Origin: Xanthomonas hortorum pv. cynarae
Lineage (GTDB): Bacteria > Pseudomonadota > Gammaproteobacteria > Xanthomonadales > Xanthomonadaceae
Direction: 5' to 3'
DNA: 64,000 bases
NCBI RefSeq assembly: GCF_002939985.1
Contig: NZ_MDFM01000003.1
Coordinates: forward strand, 62,001 to 126,000
The position numbers were made by a program, and so were the translations under genes. The notes beneath the pieces were generated by a model, which saw only the letters and a program-made list of their open reading frames with translations, made no database searches and had not been told where the DNA came from. Numbering within the stretch: the stretch's first letter is position 1; each line of letters opens with the position of its first letter. Below are positions 1 through 10,318 of the stretch, piece by piece.

Positions 1-1
1 C

Positions 2-571
2 GTGGTGTTGTTCGCGCTGGGCCTGGGCGGACGCCCAGACCTGCTGGCGCAGGCCGCGCCAGCGGTGTTGTGGTTGTCGGTACTGCTGGCCGGTTTACTG
101 TCGCTGGATGCGTTGTTCCGCAGCGATGTGGAAGACGGCTCGATGGAGCAATGGCTGCTGGCGCCGGTGCCGTTGGCGTGGCTGATCGCGGTACGCGTGC
201 TGCTGCACTGGGCGACCAGCGCGTTGCCGCTGATTGCGGTGACGCCGCTGCTGGGCGAATTGCTGCACCTGCCACATGACCAACTCCCCGTGTTGCTGGC
301 ATCGTTGGCGCTGGGAACACCGCTCTTAAGTTTGCTCGGCGCCGTGGTTGCAGCGCTGACGGTGACGATGAAACGCTCTGGTATTCTCGTGGCGTTGCTG
401 GCGTTGCCGTTGTATGTGCCGGTGCTGGTGTTTGGTGCCGGCAGTGTTGCGGCAAGTGGACAAGGACAGGATGCGGTGGGTGCGTTGTTGTTGTTGGGCG
501 CCGGTTTGGTGATCGGTGTGGTTCTGGCGCCGCTGGCTGCGGCTGCCGCGATCCGTATTTCGCTGAGCTGA
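2..571 (+). CDS. ccmB: Heme exporter protein CcmB, 5' end outside the window
   Basis: This is the C-terminal 189 residues or so of the membrane subunit of the CcmAB ABC transporter. With CcmC it drives release of holo-CcmE in cytochrome c maturation at the inner membrane. The frame is open from the first bases, so the true start lies upstream; CcmB is usually about 220 aa, so roughly 30 residues are missing. The visible part holds several hydrophobic helices, and the start of the frame contains the cytoplasmic stretch FRSDVEDGSMEQWLLAPV typical of CcmB. It is followed by the complete ccmC-ccmI series in the usual order, which supports the name. About 130 bp without a gene separate it from ccmC, unlike the overlapping genes that follow. 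Confidence 0.93.
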   Translation: MVLFALGLGGRPDLLAQAAPAVLWLSVLLAGLLSLDALFRSDVEDGSMEQWLLAPVPLAWLIAVRVLLHWATSALPLIAVTPLLGELLHLPHDQLPVLLASLALGTPLLSLLGAVVAALTVTMKRSGILVALLALPLYVPVLVFGAGSVAASGQGQDAVGALLLLGAGLVIGVVLAPLAAAAAIRISLS

Positions 572-700
572 GTGTGTGATCGATGCCGTGGTGATGAGGC
601 GCACAGCGCCGAGCGCCATTGCAGTTGCAAGCGCTATTTCAGTTGCAAGCGCCCCTGCTGTTTCGAGAGCTAATGCCATTCCAAGGGCTACTGCCATCGT

Positions 701-2090
<1,390 letters not shown>

Positions 2091-2261
2091 TGGGATGCGT
2101 TAGGGCGGTGGCATTGCTGCAACTTGATGGCTTGCGCAGTAGGAGCTTGGCCGACACCGTCGCGGTGCATGCGCACCCTTGTACCGATGTTGCAGGGATG
2201 ATACCCGGTCATTGCGCTCGGATGGATTGCACCGCTTCACGCTCACAAACATGCCTGCCCG

Positions 2262-4199
2262 ATGCTGCCTGAGCTCGGTACCTTTTTGCTGATTCTGGCG
2301 TTGCTGGTGGCGTTGGTGCAGGCCGCACTGCCGCTGGCCGGTGCGCAGCGCGGACGCAGCAGCTGGATGGCGGTCGCGCGGCCGGCAGCCCTGGTGCAGC
2401 TGGGCCTGATCGCTGCGGCATTCGCGCTGTTGACGCATGCCTTCCTGGTGCAGGACTTTTCGGTGCGCTACGTCGCCGAGAATTCCAACAGTTTGTTGCC
2501 GGTGATGTATCGCTATTCGGCGGTGTGGGGCGCGCACGAAGGCTCACTTCTGCTGTGGACGCTGGTGCTGGCGCTGTGGACCGGTGCGGTGGCGCTGTGG
2601 TCGCGGCAGCTACCCGCGCATGTCATTGCCCGCGTGCTCGGGGTGATGGCGCTGGTGAGTATTGGGTTCCTGGCGTTTTTGCTGTTCACCTCCAATCCGT
2701 TTGCGCGGTTGTTTCCGGTGCCGCTGGAAGGCGCCGATCTGAATCCGCTATTGCAGGACCCCGGCCTGATCATCCATCCGCCGATGCTGTATTGCGGCTA
2801 CGTCGGCTTTGCGGTGCCGTTCGCCTTCGCCATCGCCGCGCTGCTGGAAGGCCGGATGGATGCACGCTGGCTGCGCTGGACGCGGCCGTGGACCAATGTG
2901 GCCTGGGCGATGCTCACCGTCGGCATCGCGCTGGGCAGCTGGTGGGCGTACTACGAACTGGGCTGGGGTGGCTGGTGGTTCTGGGACCCGGTGGAAAACG
3001 CCAGTTTCATGCCGTGGCTGGTGGGCACCGCGTTGCTGCATTCGCAGGCAGTCACCGAAAAGCGCGGCAACTTCGCCAGCTGGACCTTGTTGCTGGCGAT
3101 CGCTGCATTTTCGCTATCGCTATTGGGCACGTTCCTGGTGCGCTCGGGCGTGCTGACCAGCGTGCATTCGTTTGCGGCCGATCCCTCGCGCGGGCTGTTC
3201 ATTCTGGTGTTCCTGCTGGCAGTGGTGGGTGGTTCGCTGGTGCTGTACGCGATACGCGCACCGCGCTTGTCGTTGGTCAATGACCCGCGCCGCGCATTCG
3301 CCGCCAGCTCGCGCGAGACCTTGTTGCTGTTGAACAACCTGCTACTCACCTGCGCCTGCGCGATGGTGCTGCTGGGCACGCTGTATCCGCTGCTGGCCGA
3401 CGCACTGGGTCTGGGCAAGTTGTCGGTGGGGCCGCCCTACTTCGGCACGCTGTTTGTGGTGTTGATGGCGCCGCTGGTGGCGCTGTTGCCGTTCGGCCCG
3501 CTGACCCGCTGGCAGCGCGAGCAGGCCTCGCGCCCGTTGGCGATGCTGGCGCCGTGGGCGGGCCTGGCGATTGCCGCAGGCGTGCTGGCGTGGTTCACCG
3601 CACCGCAGGGCCAGTGGAAAGCGGCGATCGGTGCGGCTGGCGCGGCCTGGGTGCTGCTGGGCACGCTGCGCTTCCTGTGGACACGGCGTGCGGCCAAGGG
3701 GCGCAAATTCACTGCCGAAATGCTGGGCATGGTGTTGGCGCATCTGGGCGTGGCGGTGTTCCTGGCCGGCGCCTTGCTGGTGGAATCGCTGAGCCTGCAG
3801 CGCGAGGTCGCCTTGGCGCCCGGTGAGCAGATGCAGATCGGCCGCTACGCGCTGCACTTCGATCACGTCGAAGAATTGCGCGGCCCCAATTACGTCTCCG
3901 ATCGTGCCAACCTGCAGGTGTTCAAGGACGATGCGCCGGTGGGCCTGCTGCATGCGGAAAAACGCCGCTACGCCAGCGGCGGGCAGACCTTGACCGAGGC
4001 GGCGATCCGCCCCGGTCCGTTCGGCGATCTGTATGTCGCCCTTGGCGAACCGCTGGGCAATCAGGCCTGGGCGGTGCGCGTCCACCTCAAACCGTTCGTC
4101 CGCTGGATCTGGCTGGGGGCGCTGCTGATGGCGCTCGGTGGCCTGGTCACCGCGGCCGACCGGCGTTTTCGTCGTTCTTCGGAGATCCAAGATGGTTGA
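2262..4199 (+). CDS. ccmF: Heme lyase CcmF
   Basis: Large polytopic inner-membrane protein (645 aa, normal length) forming the cytochrome c heme-lyase complex with CcmH and CcmI. The WWD heme-handling segment is at about residues 234-250 (GWGGWWFWDPVENASF). Flanking conserved histidines include H172 (LIIHPPMLY) and H260 (ALLHSQ). A large periplasmic domain near the C-terminus (about residues 515-615) precedes the last helix. The stop codon overlaps the start of ccmG by a few bases. Confidence 0.96.
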   Translation: MLPELGTFLLILALLVALVQAALPLAGAQRGRSSWMAVARPAALVQLGLIAAAFALLTHAFLVQDFSVRYVAENSNSLLPVMYRYSAVWGAHEGSLLLWTLVLALWTGAVALWSRQLPAHVIARVLGVMALVSIGFLAFLLFTSNPFARLFPVPLEGADLNPLLQDPGLIIHPPMLYCGYVGFAVPFAFAIAALLEGRMDARWLRWTRPWTNVAWAMLTVGIALGSWWAYYELGWGGWWFWDPVENASFMPWLVGTALLHSQAVTEKRGNFASWTLLLAIAAFSLSLLGTFLVRSGVLTSVHSFAADPSRGLFILVFLLAVVGGSLVLYAIRAPRLSLVNDPRRAFAASSRETLLLLNNLLLTCACAMVLLGTLYPLLADALGLGKLSVGPPYFGTLFVVLMAPLVALLPFGPLTRWQREQASRPLAMLAPWAGLAIAAGVLAWFTAPQGQWKAAIGAAGAAWVLLGTLRFLWTRRAAKGRKFTAEMLGMVLAHLGVAVFLAGALLVESLSLQREVALAPGEQMQIGRYALHFDHVEELRGPNYVSDRANLQVFKDDAPVGLLHAEKRRYASGGQTLTEAAIRPGPFGDLYVALGEPLGNQAWAVRVHLKPFVRWIWLGALLMALGGLVTAADRRFRRSSEIQDG

Positions 4200-4794
4200 G
4201 TCACGTTCGCCCCGCCTGCCCACTGCCGTACTCGTGGGTGCCATCGTGCTGCTGCTCGCGCTTGCAGCGCTGCTGGTCTACGCGGTGGTGCGCTCCGGTC
4301 AGGACGATCGCGATGCCCTGCCCTCGGCGCTGATCGGCAAACCGGCGCCGGAGTTCGCGCTGCCGCTGCTGCACGACCCCAGCATCGTGGTGCACGCACG
4401 CGAGCTGCGTGGCGCCCCCTACATCATCAACGTGTGGGGCAGCTGGTGCCCGGCCTGCCGCGAGGAGCATCCGGTGTTGAGCCGCTTTGCGCTGACCAAG
4501 CGCGTGCGCGTGATCGGCTACAACTGGAAGGACGAGCGCACCGATGCGCTGCGCTGGCTGGAACAACTGGGCAATCCGTATCTGCTGGTTGTCGCCGACA
4601 AGGACGGCCGTACCGCGATCGACTTTGGTATCGCGGCGGCACCGGAAACCTTTCTGGTCGATGGGCGCGGCGTGGTGCGCTGGAAGTACAGCGGCATGCT
4701 CACCCAATCCATCATCGACACCCAGCTGATTCCGGCGCTGAGCAAGATCGAACGCTCGCCCAGCGCCGCACCGGATCTGCACACCAGCCGATGA
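4192..4794 (+). CDS. ccmG: Thiol:disulfide interchange protein CcmG/DsbE
   Basis: Membrane-anchored periplasmic thioredoxin-fold protein that keeps the CXXCH heme-binding cysteines of apocytochrome c reduced. The N-terminal anchor covers about residues 10-33. The redox motif W-C-P-A-C has cysteines at 86 and 89, preceded by the family hallmark NVWGSW. The later GxxxxPETFLVD motif with the cis-proline is also present. An in-frame start lies at 4138, but the ATG at 4192 overlaps the ccmF stop and gives the usual length (200 aa). Its TGA overlaps the ccmH start. Confidence 0.95.
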   Translation: MVESRSPRLPTAVLVGAIVLLLALAALLVYAVVRSGQDDRDALPSALIGKPAPEFALPLLHDPSIVVHARELRGAPYIINVWGSWCPACREEHPVLSRFALTKRVRVIGYNWKDERTDALRWLEQLGNPYLLVVADKDGRTAIDFGIAAAPETFLVDGRGVVRWKYSGMLTQSIIDTQLIPALSKIERSPSAAPDLHTSR

Positions 4795-5225
4795 TGCGCG
4801 CCTGGCTGCTGACGCTGCTGTTGTTGCCCTGGCTGGCCCTGGCCCAGCCGGTCGGCGACCCGGCGCCGCTGCGCTATGCCTCTGCCGAAGAAGAAGCACG
4901 CTTCCACGCATTGACTGCCGAATTACGTTGCGTGCAATGCCAGAACCAGTCGCTGGCCGACTCCAATGCGCAAATCGCCCAGGACCTTCGCCGCGAAGTG
5001 TTGGCGTTGATGCACGAAGGCCGCAGCGATACGCAAATCCGCCAGTTTCTGGTCGCCCGTTACGGCGAGTTCGTGCTGTATCGGCCACGCGTCGAATCTA
5101 GAACGTGGTTGCTGTGGTTCGGCCCGCTGCTGGTGCTGTTGCTGGGTGCCGGCGCCGTTGTATTCGTGGTGCGCCGACGCAGCGTTGCTGCGCCCGCCTT
5201 GCCCGCCGATGAGCAGGAGTGGTGA
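4791..5225 (+). CDS. ccmH: Cytochrome c-type biogenesis protein CcmH
   Basis: Membrane-anchored thiol-reductase partner of CcmF. The 144-residue protein has a signal peptide (cleavage near ALAQP, about residue 19), the redox motif L-R-C-V-Q-C-Q-N with C47 and C50, and a C-terminal transmembrane helix at about residues 105-125. It corresponds to the short, N-terminal CcmH domain; the TPR part is encoded separately by the next gene, as usual outside enterobacteria. Two adjacent ATGs (4791 and 4794) are possible; the first gives the ATGA overlap with ccmG. Confidence 0.95.
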   Translation: MMRAWLLTLLLLPWLALAQPVGDPAPLRYASAEEEARFHALTAELRCVQCQNQSLADSNAQIAQDLRREVLALMHEGRSDTQIRQFLVARYGEFVLYRPRVESRTWLLWFGPLLVLLLGAGAVVFVVRRRSVAAPALPADEQEW

Positions 5226-6235
5226 TGGTCGGCTTCGTCGTTGCAGTGGTGGTGCTGGCCTTGCTCGCGTTCGCCGTGGCGCTGCGGCCGCTGTGGGGCC
5301 AGACGCGCGGACTGGCTGCCAGCGTCGCAGTGTTGTTGCTGGCGGCGAGTGCCGCGCTGTATTGGTTGGTCGGCACGCCGAGCGCGATCGAACAGCCGGC
5401 CAATCGACCGGCCACACCACGCTCTTTGGACGAAGCCATCGTGCAACTGCGCGCGGCACTGGCAAGCAATCCCGATCAAGCCGAAGGCTGGGTGTTGCTG
5501 GGGCGCTCGCTGTCCAGCCAGCAGAAATTCGCCGAAGCGCGTGATGCGTTTGCGCGCGCGGTTGCGTTGCGCCCGGATGAGCCAGACGTGCTGGTGGCTG
5601 CCGCGCAATCGCGCATGCTCGCCGACGACAGCGGGCGCCCCGATCCGCAGGCCATGCGTCTGCTCGAACATGCGTTGGCGGTGCAACCGGACCATCAACG
5701 CGCACGCTGGTTTCTGGGTGTGGTGCAGCGGCAGGCCGGTCAACCAGCCAAAGCCAGCGAGACCTGGACGCCGTTGCTCGCTGTGGTCGATGCCAACACG
5801 CGCCCCGGCCTGCTCGAACAGATCAACGCCGCACGTGGTGAGGCCAAGCTGGAACCGATCCAGGCGCCGGCTGCGCCTGCTGCTGCAGCCAGCGGCAAAC
5901 GCATCCAGGTGCGCGTAACGCTGGATGCCGAGTTCGCCAAACGCGCCGGATTGCACAGCGATACCAGCGTCTTCGTGATCGCACGCGCCGCAGACACTCC
6001 CATGCCGGTGGCGGTGGAAAAACACACGCTCAGCGAGTTGCCGTTGACCATCACCCTGGACGATGGTGACAGCCCGATGCCGACGCGCACGCTGTCGTCG
6101 CTGGACAAAGTGCAGGTGCTGGCACGGGTGTCGCGCAGCGGCAACGCGATGCGCCAGGCCGACGATGTGGAAAGCGCGCCAGTGATGGTGACACTGCCTG
6201 CCGACGCGCCAGTGGAGTTGGTGATCGGGCGCTGA
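5225..6235 (+). CDS. ccmI: Cytochrome c biogenesis protein CcmI/CycH (TPR protein)
   Basis: 336-residue apocytochrome chaperone of the CcmFHI complex. Two N-terminal transmembrane helices (about residues 1-25 and 32-55) flank a short cytoplasmic loop. TPR-like repeats follow (about 70-200; for example NPDQAEGWVLLGRSL and QPDHQRARWFLG), and then a C-terminal periplasmic beta-rich domain (about 215-336) that receives the apocytochrome. The ATG at 5225 sits in the ccmH stop (TGATG); two GTG codons just upstream are less likely starts. It ends the ccm operon; the next 670 bp are repeat-rich and non-coding. Confidence 0.93.
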   Translation: MVGFVVAVVVLALLAFAVALRPLWGQTRGLAASVAVLLLAASAALYWLVGTPSAIEQPANRPATPRSLDEAIVQLRAALASNPDQAEGWVLLGRSLSSQQKFAEARDAFARAVALRPDEPDVLVAAAQSRMLADDSGRPDPQAMRLLEHALAVQPDHQRARWFLGVVQRQAGQPAKASETWTPLLAVVDANTRPGLLEQINAARGEAKLEPIQAPAAPAAAASGKRIQVRVTLDAEFAKRAGLHSDTSVFVIARAADTPMPVAVEKHTLSELPLTITLDDGDSPMPTRTLSSLDKVQVLARVSRSGNAMRQADDVESAPVMVTLPADAPVELVIGR

Positions 6236-6429
6236 TTGCTCGCCACGTTTCGTTGCGACGCTTGGGCCAATGGACGAAGAGCGGCCACAAAACGTAGCGC
6301 GCAGTCGTAAGGCCGATGTGGACGGCGCCGAGGAATCGGAGTGTCACTTATCACATGCCGCACCGAGTAACGGCTGCGCCATCGTTGTGTTAGCTGCCAC
6401 CACCGTCATCTGGATGGTCCCAAGCCGCG

Positions 6430-6551
6430 TTGGTCGAGGGCGCGATGCCCTCGCCGCTCGCGGGACACGCCGTAAACCCATCCATGGGGCTCGGTGGCGA
6501 CATCCATGCCGCCACACGGTCCCGCAATCGGCAAGGACACCGCACCAGGAA
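6430..6551 (+). repeat. Dispersed palindromic repeat, family A (copy 1)
   Basis: Non-coding block of about 120 bp containing a GAGGGC/GCCCTC hairpin, an imperfect hairpin around GACATCCATGCCGCC, and the tail ATCGGCAAGGACACCGCACC. Nearly the same block recurs at 51327-51446 on this strand and at 49056-49170 on the other. In each case a family B element lies next to it. The rest of the spacer 6236-6903 shows no convincing gene, only this repeat and copy 1 of family B. Confidence 0.85.
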
Positions 6552-6660
6552 GTTGGTCGGTAGCCAAGTAAAAAGCGGTCCATCTCGCGGGTTGCATTGG
6601 CTTGCGAGTACGGGCTGCAACCACATGAGATCTAGCGCATTAGAAGTACATTGCTTTCAC

Positions 6661-6815
6661 CATGCACACCGACCATCTCGACTGGTCCTTGCCCGCCCAC
6701 CGTCGCGGGACCTTACGCGGCATGGATGCCGCGTAAGAGCCTACACGGACGTACTTGCGGCGTGTCCCGCGAGGGTGGGCGGGCAAGGGCCCTGCAGCCA
6801 AGAAGCAGATCAGCC
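6661..6815 (+). repeat. Dispersed palindromic repeat, family B (copy 1)
   Basis: About 155 bp with a long outer stem (CCTTGCCCGCCCACC pairing with GGTGGGCGGGCAAGG) and an inner perfect palindrome TTACGCGGCAT-GG-ATGCCGCGTAA. It could form a cruciform or a branched RNA hairpin between ccmI and the acyltransferase gene. Further copies are at 51551-51712 (same strand) and 48868-49030 (opposite strand), each 25-110 bp from a family A element. Confidence 0.85.
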
Positions 6816-6903
6816 GCTCTGAAGGCTGACATCAAGCAGCGCAAGGGCTCAAACCCATTCCCATCCTGCACCCGGCGCACGCCATGGCAGATAGAATTGC
6901 GAC

Positions 6904-8106
6904 ATGACTGAATTCATCCCCCCCGGCACGCGCTTCCACTCCCTGCCCTCGCCGTTTCCGATGAAGCGTGGCGGCGCGCTGCACCAGGCGCACGTCGCCT
7001 ACGAAACCTGGGGCACGCTGACCGCCGACCGCAGCAATGCGGTGTTGATCGTCACCGGACTGTCGCCGAACGCGCATGCTGCGGCAAATCAAGCCAGCCC
7101 CGAACCGGGTTGGTGGGAAGCGATGCTCGGGCCAGGCAAGCCGATCGATACCGAGCGCTGGTTCGTGGTGTGCGTCAATTCCCTGGGCAGTTGCAAGGGC
7201 TCGACCGGCCCGGCCTCGATCGACCCCGCCACCGGTGCGCTGTATCGCCTGACATTTCCGGAGTTGTCGATCGAAGATGTGGCCGATGCCGCAGCCGATG
7301 TCGTGCGCGCGTTGGGCATCGAACAACTTGCCTGCCTGATCGGCAACTCGATGGGCGGCATGACCGCGTTGGCGTTGCTGCTGCGGCACCAAGGCATTGC
7401 GCGCAGCCACATCAACATCTCCGGCAGCGCGCAGGCGTTGCCGTTCTCGATCGCCATCCGCTCGCTGCAGCGTGAAGCCATCCGCCTGGATCCGCACTGG
7501 AACGGCGGCCACTACGACGACACCCGTTATCCCGAATCGGGCATGCGTATGGCGCGCAAACTCGGCGTGATCACCTACCGCTCCGCGCTGGAATGGGACG
7601 GTAGGTTTGGTCGCGTACGATTGGATTCCGAGCAGGCTGCCGACGACCCTTTCGGCCTGGAATTCCAGGTAGAAAGTTATCTGGAAGGCCACGCGCGCCG
7701 CTTCGTGCGCTTCTTCGATCCCAACTGCTATCTGTATCTGAGCCGCTCGATGGACTGGTTCGATCTGGCCGAGTATGTCGACGACAAACCGGTCATTGAC
7801 GCCGGAGTCGATGGCCAGCAAGTCGATAATTCACACCTCGCCGCCAAGCCAGACACAGGAGTCTCGACCGACGCCACGGTGCTGGCCGGCCTGGCGCAGA
7901 TCCGCATCGCGCGCGCGCTGGCGATCGGTGCCAACACCGACATCCTGTTTCCCGTGCAGCAACAGGAACAGATCGCCGAAGGCCTGCGCGCCGGTGGCGC
8001 CGACGCACAGTTTTTGGGGCTGGATTCGCCACAAGGCCACGACGCCTTCCTGGTCGATTTCGCGCGCTTCGGTCCGGCCGTGCGCGACTTTCTGGACGCT
8101 TGCTGA
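6904..8106 (+). CDS. metX: MetX-family alpha/beta-hydrolase acyltransferase, probably serine O-succinyltransferase
   Basis: 400-residue acyltransferase of the homoserine O-acyltransferase family. The nucleophile is S149 in the elbow GNSMGGM; the other triad members are probably D346 (ANTDILFP) and H379 (PQGHDAF). From family knowledge, a xanthomonad subgroup with this kind of sequence has been described as an L-serine O-succinyltransferase feeding cysteine synthesis rather than a homoserine acetyl- or succinyltransferase. The substrate cannot be read from the sequence alone. Compared with the usual length of about 370 aa, there is an extra hydrophilic stretch at about residues 291-325 (from YVDDKPVID to TGVSTDATV), just before the C-terminal triad residues. 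It stands alone behind the repeat-rich spacer. Confidence 0.82.
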   Translation: MTEFIPPGTRFHSLPSPFPMKRGGALHQAHVAYETWGTLTADRSNAVLIVTGLSPNAHAAANQASPEPGWWEAMLGPGKPIDTERWFVVCVNSLGSCKGSTGPASIDPATGALYRLTFPELSIEDVADAAADVVRALGIEQLACLIGNSMGGMTALALLLRHQGIARSHINISGSAQALPFSIAIRSLQREAIRLDPHWNGGHYDDTRYPESGMRMARKLGVITYRSALEWDGRFGRVRLDSEQAADDPFGLEFQVESYLEGHARRFVRFFDPNCYLYLSRSMDWFDLAEYVDDKPVIDAGVDGQQVDNSHLAAKPDTGVSTDATVLAGLAQIRIARALAIGANTDILFPVQQQEQIAEGLRAGGADAQFLGLDSPQGHDAFLVDFARFGPAVRDFLDAC

Positions 8107-8174
8107 TCTCCAGAACCGCGCAACGGCGTCGTGCCCCGCCGCAGCATCGTGGACCGCCGCGCAAGACGCTAGCC

Positions 8175-8522
8175 ATGCTGTTCTTGATCGGCATGGCAGC
8201 GATAGTGGTTGCAGGTCGACTGCCGGCGCTGCTGGCACTGTGGTACGCGGCCGCCAGTGTGGTGGCGATGATCGTCTACCGGCGCGACAAGAGCGCAGCA
8301 CAGCGCGGCCCGCAACGCACACCGGAAACGAGCTTGCACATCATCGCGCTGCTCGGCGGATGGCCGGGGGCATTGTTTGCGCAAGGGCTGTTCCGACACA
8401 AGTCCAGCAAGGCGGCCTTCCAGCTGCGGTTCTGGATCATCGTCGTGGTAAACGTCGCCATGTTGTTTGTGGCATTGCGCCAGCCTGCACTGATGAATGC
8501 GTTACACGCGTTGCTGGAGTGA
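8175..8522 (+). CDS. DUF1294 membrane protein
   Basis: Small inner-membrane protein of the DUF1294 family, function unknown. It shows the family signature YRRDKSAAQ, then PETSLHIIALLGGWPGALFAQ, then a basic loop FRHKSSKAAFQLRFW, with three to four membrane helices in 115 residues. Many xanthomonad relatives carry an N-terminal cold-shock domain in front of this unit; this one does not. The ATG at 8175 is chosen; a TTG at 8100 overlapping the previous stop would add 25 basic residues and cannot be excluded. Confidence 0.75.
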   Translation: MLFLIGMAAIVVAGRLPALLALWYAAASVVAMIVYRRDKSAAQRGPQRTPETSLHIIALLGGWPGALFAQGLFRHKSSKAAFQLRFWIIVVVNVAMLFVALRQPALMNALHALLE

Positions 8523-8641
8523 GCGACGCGCGTGCGATGCCGGTGCGTGCAAAAAATCGATGCCAAGACCTACAACACCTCACCCACACGGCATGGCATG
8601 GGCCGCCACCTATTCGCTGCTGGCGCATCGAAAGAAACGCG

Positions 8642-10318
8642 TCAGCGCAACAGTTCCAACACGCCCGCGCGCATGCGATAACGCCGATGCACCACACCAG
8701 CCGGCACGCTGTCGTGGGTGATCATCACCAGGCTGCGCTCGCCGAGTGCAGCGGAGAGATCCAGCAGCAACGCGTGTGCGGTGTCCACGTCCAGGCCGTC
8801 GGTGGGTTCGTCCAGCAGCAGGATCGGTGCGTCGCGCAGCAGCGCGCGTGCCAGTGCGAGCCGGCGCGCCTGGCCGGCCGAGAGGGTGGCGCCGTTTTCG
8901 CCAACCCAGGTGTCCAGGCCGTTCTGTGCAGTTGCCCACTCGCGCAGCCGCACCTGATCCAGCACGCTCCACATGGCGGCATCGCTGGCGCTTGCATCGC
9001 CGATCAGCAGATTTTCACGCACCGTGCCGGCAAAGACCGGGGCATTCTGCGGCAGCCAGGCAATGCGTTGATGCCATTGCGTCTGCGCGAAGTGGCGCAG
9101 GTCGATATCGGCGTACGTCACCTGCCCGGCCTGCGGGTCCCACAAGCGCAGCAGCAACGCGGACAAGGTGCTCTTGCCGCTACCGCTGTCGCCGCTGATG
9201 GCGATACGCTCGCCAGGCGCCAGCGTCAGATCCAGCGCCTGCAACACCGGACGTACGCTGCCCGGCCACGCAAAGCTGACCTGATGCAGGTGCAGCGTGC
9301 CGCTGCGTGGCGCATCCGTTGCATGCGGAGGATCGATGACCGACGGCGCCTGATCGACGATGGACTGCAGGCGTTTGGCGGCAACGCGTGCGCTCTGCAG
9401 TGCCTGCAAGGCGAGCCCGGCGCCGGCCCAGACTTCCAGCAACGCCATGGTCAAAAACACTAAGCCGGCCGCCATTTCCGCCGCAATCAATCCGCGCTCT
9501 GCCGCACTCAACCCAAGCCACACCATGCCGGCCAGGCCGATGCCGCCACAGACGGCGTGCAGCAGATTGCCGCCGATCAAGCGACGGCGCTGAATGCGGT
9601 CGCCATCGACGACGGCCGCCGCTGCTGCATCGACCTGATGCAGCCAGGCACCTTGCGCATCGACAGCAGTCAGATCGGCTACACCTTCCAGCCCTTCGAA
9701 GGCCTGCGTCCGCAACGCGGTGCGTTGCTGCGCACGCAGCTTTTCGCGCTGCGCACCGCCGCGTGCCACCTGCCACGGCACCACGCCACCGATGACCACA
9801 CCGAGCACCATCAGCAACAGCGCGGCGGGCGGATAAATCAGCGCCGCTGCCCCCGCACCGGCAAGCCAGATCCCCAGCAACGCGGTCAACGGCGCCAGCG
9901 CACGCACGCTCAATCCATCGACTTCGCCGATATCGGACATCAGCCGCGCCAGCAGATCGCCGGTACGCGTGGCCGACAACCGGCCTGGCGCAAGCGGCAA
10001 CGCACGGCGGAAGAACCACACGCGCAGGTCCCGGGCGATACGCAGGGTGGCATCGTGGCCGATCAATTTTTCGCCGTAGCGCGAAACGATGCGCGCAAAG
10101 GTCAGCGCGCGAATGCCGGCCGAGGGCGAGAAGAAATTGAAACCCGTGCCCATGCCGGCAACACCCGCCAATGCAGCGGCGGTCAGAAAACTGCCGGACA
10201 GACCGAGCAAGCCAACGCCCGCCAGCATGGTGACCAGCACCAGCAGCGCCGACAGCAGCAGGCGCCAGACATGCCGGCGAAACACATCGCGCAGACGATC
10301 GGGGGGCGTGCTGTTCAT
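8642..10318 (-). CDS. cydC: Glutathione/cysteine ABC exporter subunit CydC
   Basis: 558-residue fused membrane/ATPase half of the heterodimeric CydDC exporter, which moves reductants (cysteine, glutathione) to the periplasm and is needed to assemble cytochrome bd. Six membrane helices occupy about residues 15-320. The ATPase domain has Walker A GDSGSGKST, the signature LSAGQARRLALARAL and Walker B ILLLDEPTDGLD. The signature has SAGQ instead of SGGQ, a common variant. The start overlaps the end of cydD by 4 bp. It is transcribed away from cydAB. Confidence 0.93.
   Translation of the reverse strand: MNSTPPDRLRDVFRRHVWRLLLSALLVLVTMLAGVGLLGLSGSFLTAAALAGVAGMGTGFNFFSPSAGIRALTFARIVSRYGEKLIGHDATLRIARDLRVWFFRRALPLAPGRLSATRTGDLLARLMSDIGEVDGLSVRALAPLTALLGIWLAGAGAAALIYPPAALLLMVLGVVIGGVVPWQVARGGAQREKLRAQQRTALRTQAFEGLEGVADLTAVDAQGAWLHQVDAAAAAVVDGDRIQRRRLIGGNLLHAVCGGIGLAGMVWLGLSAAERGLIAAEMAAGLVFLTMALLEVWAGAGLALQALQSARVAAKRLQSIVDQAPSVIDPPHATDAPRSGTLHLHQVSFAWPGSVRPVLQALDLTLAPGERIAISGDSGSGKSTLSALLLRLWDPQAGQVTYADIDLRHFAQTQWHQRIAWLPQNAPVFAGTVRENLLIGDASASDAAMWSVLDQVRLREWATAQNGLDTWVGENGATLSAGQARRLALARALLRDAPILLLDEPTDGLDVDTAHALLLDLSAALGERSLVMITHDSVPAGVVHRRYRMRAGVLELLR

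Noticed and set aside
2091-2261. Possible small gene between ccmE and ccmF
   Set aside because: The open frame continues from out-of-phase ccmE sequence and lacks a ribosome site or recognisable motif.
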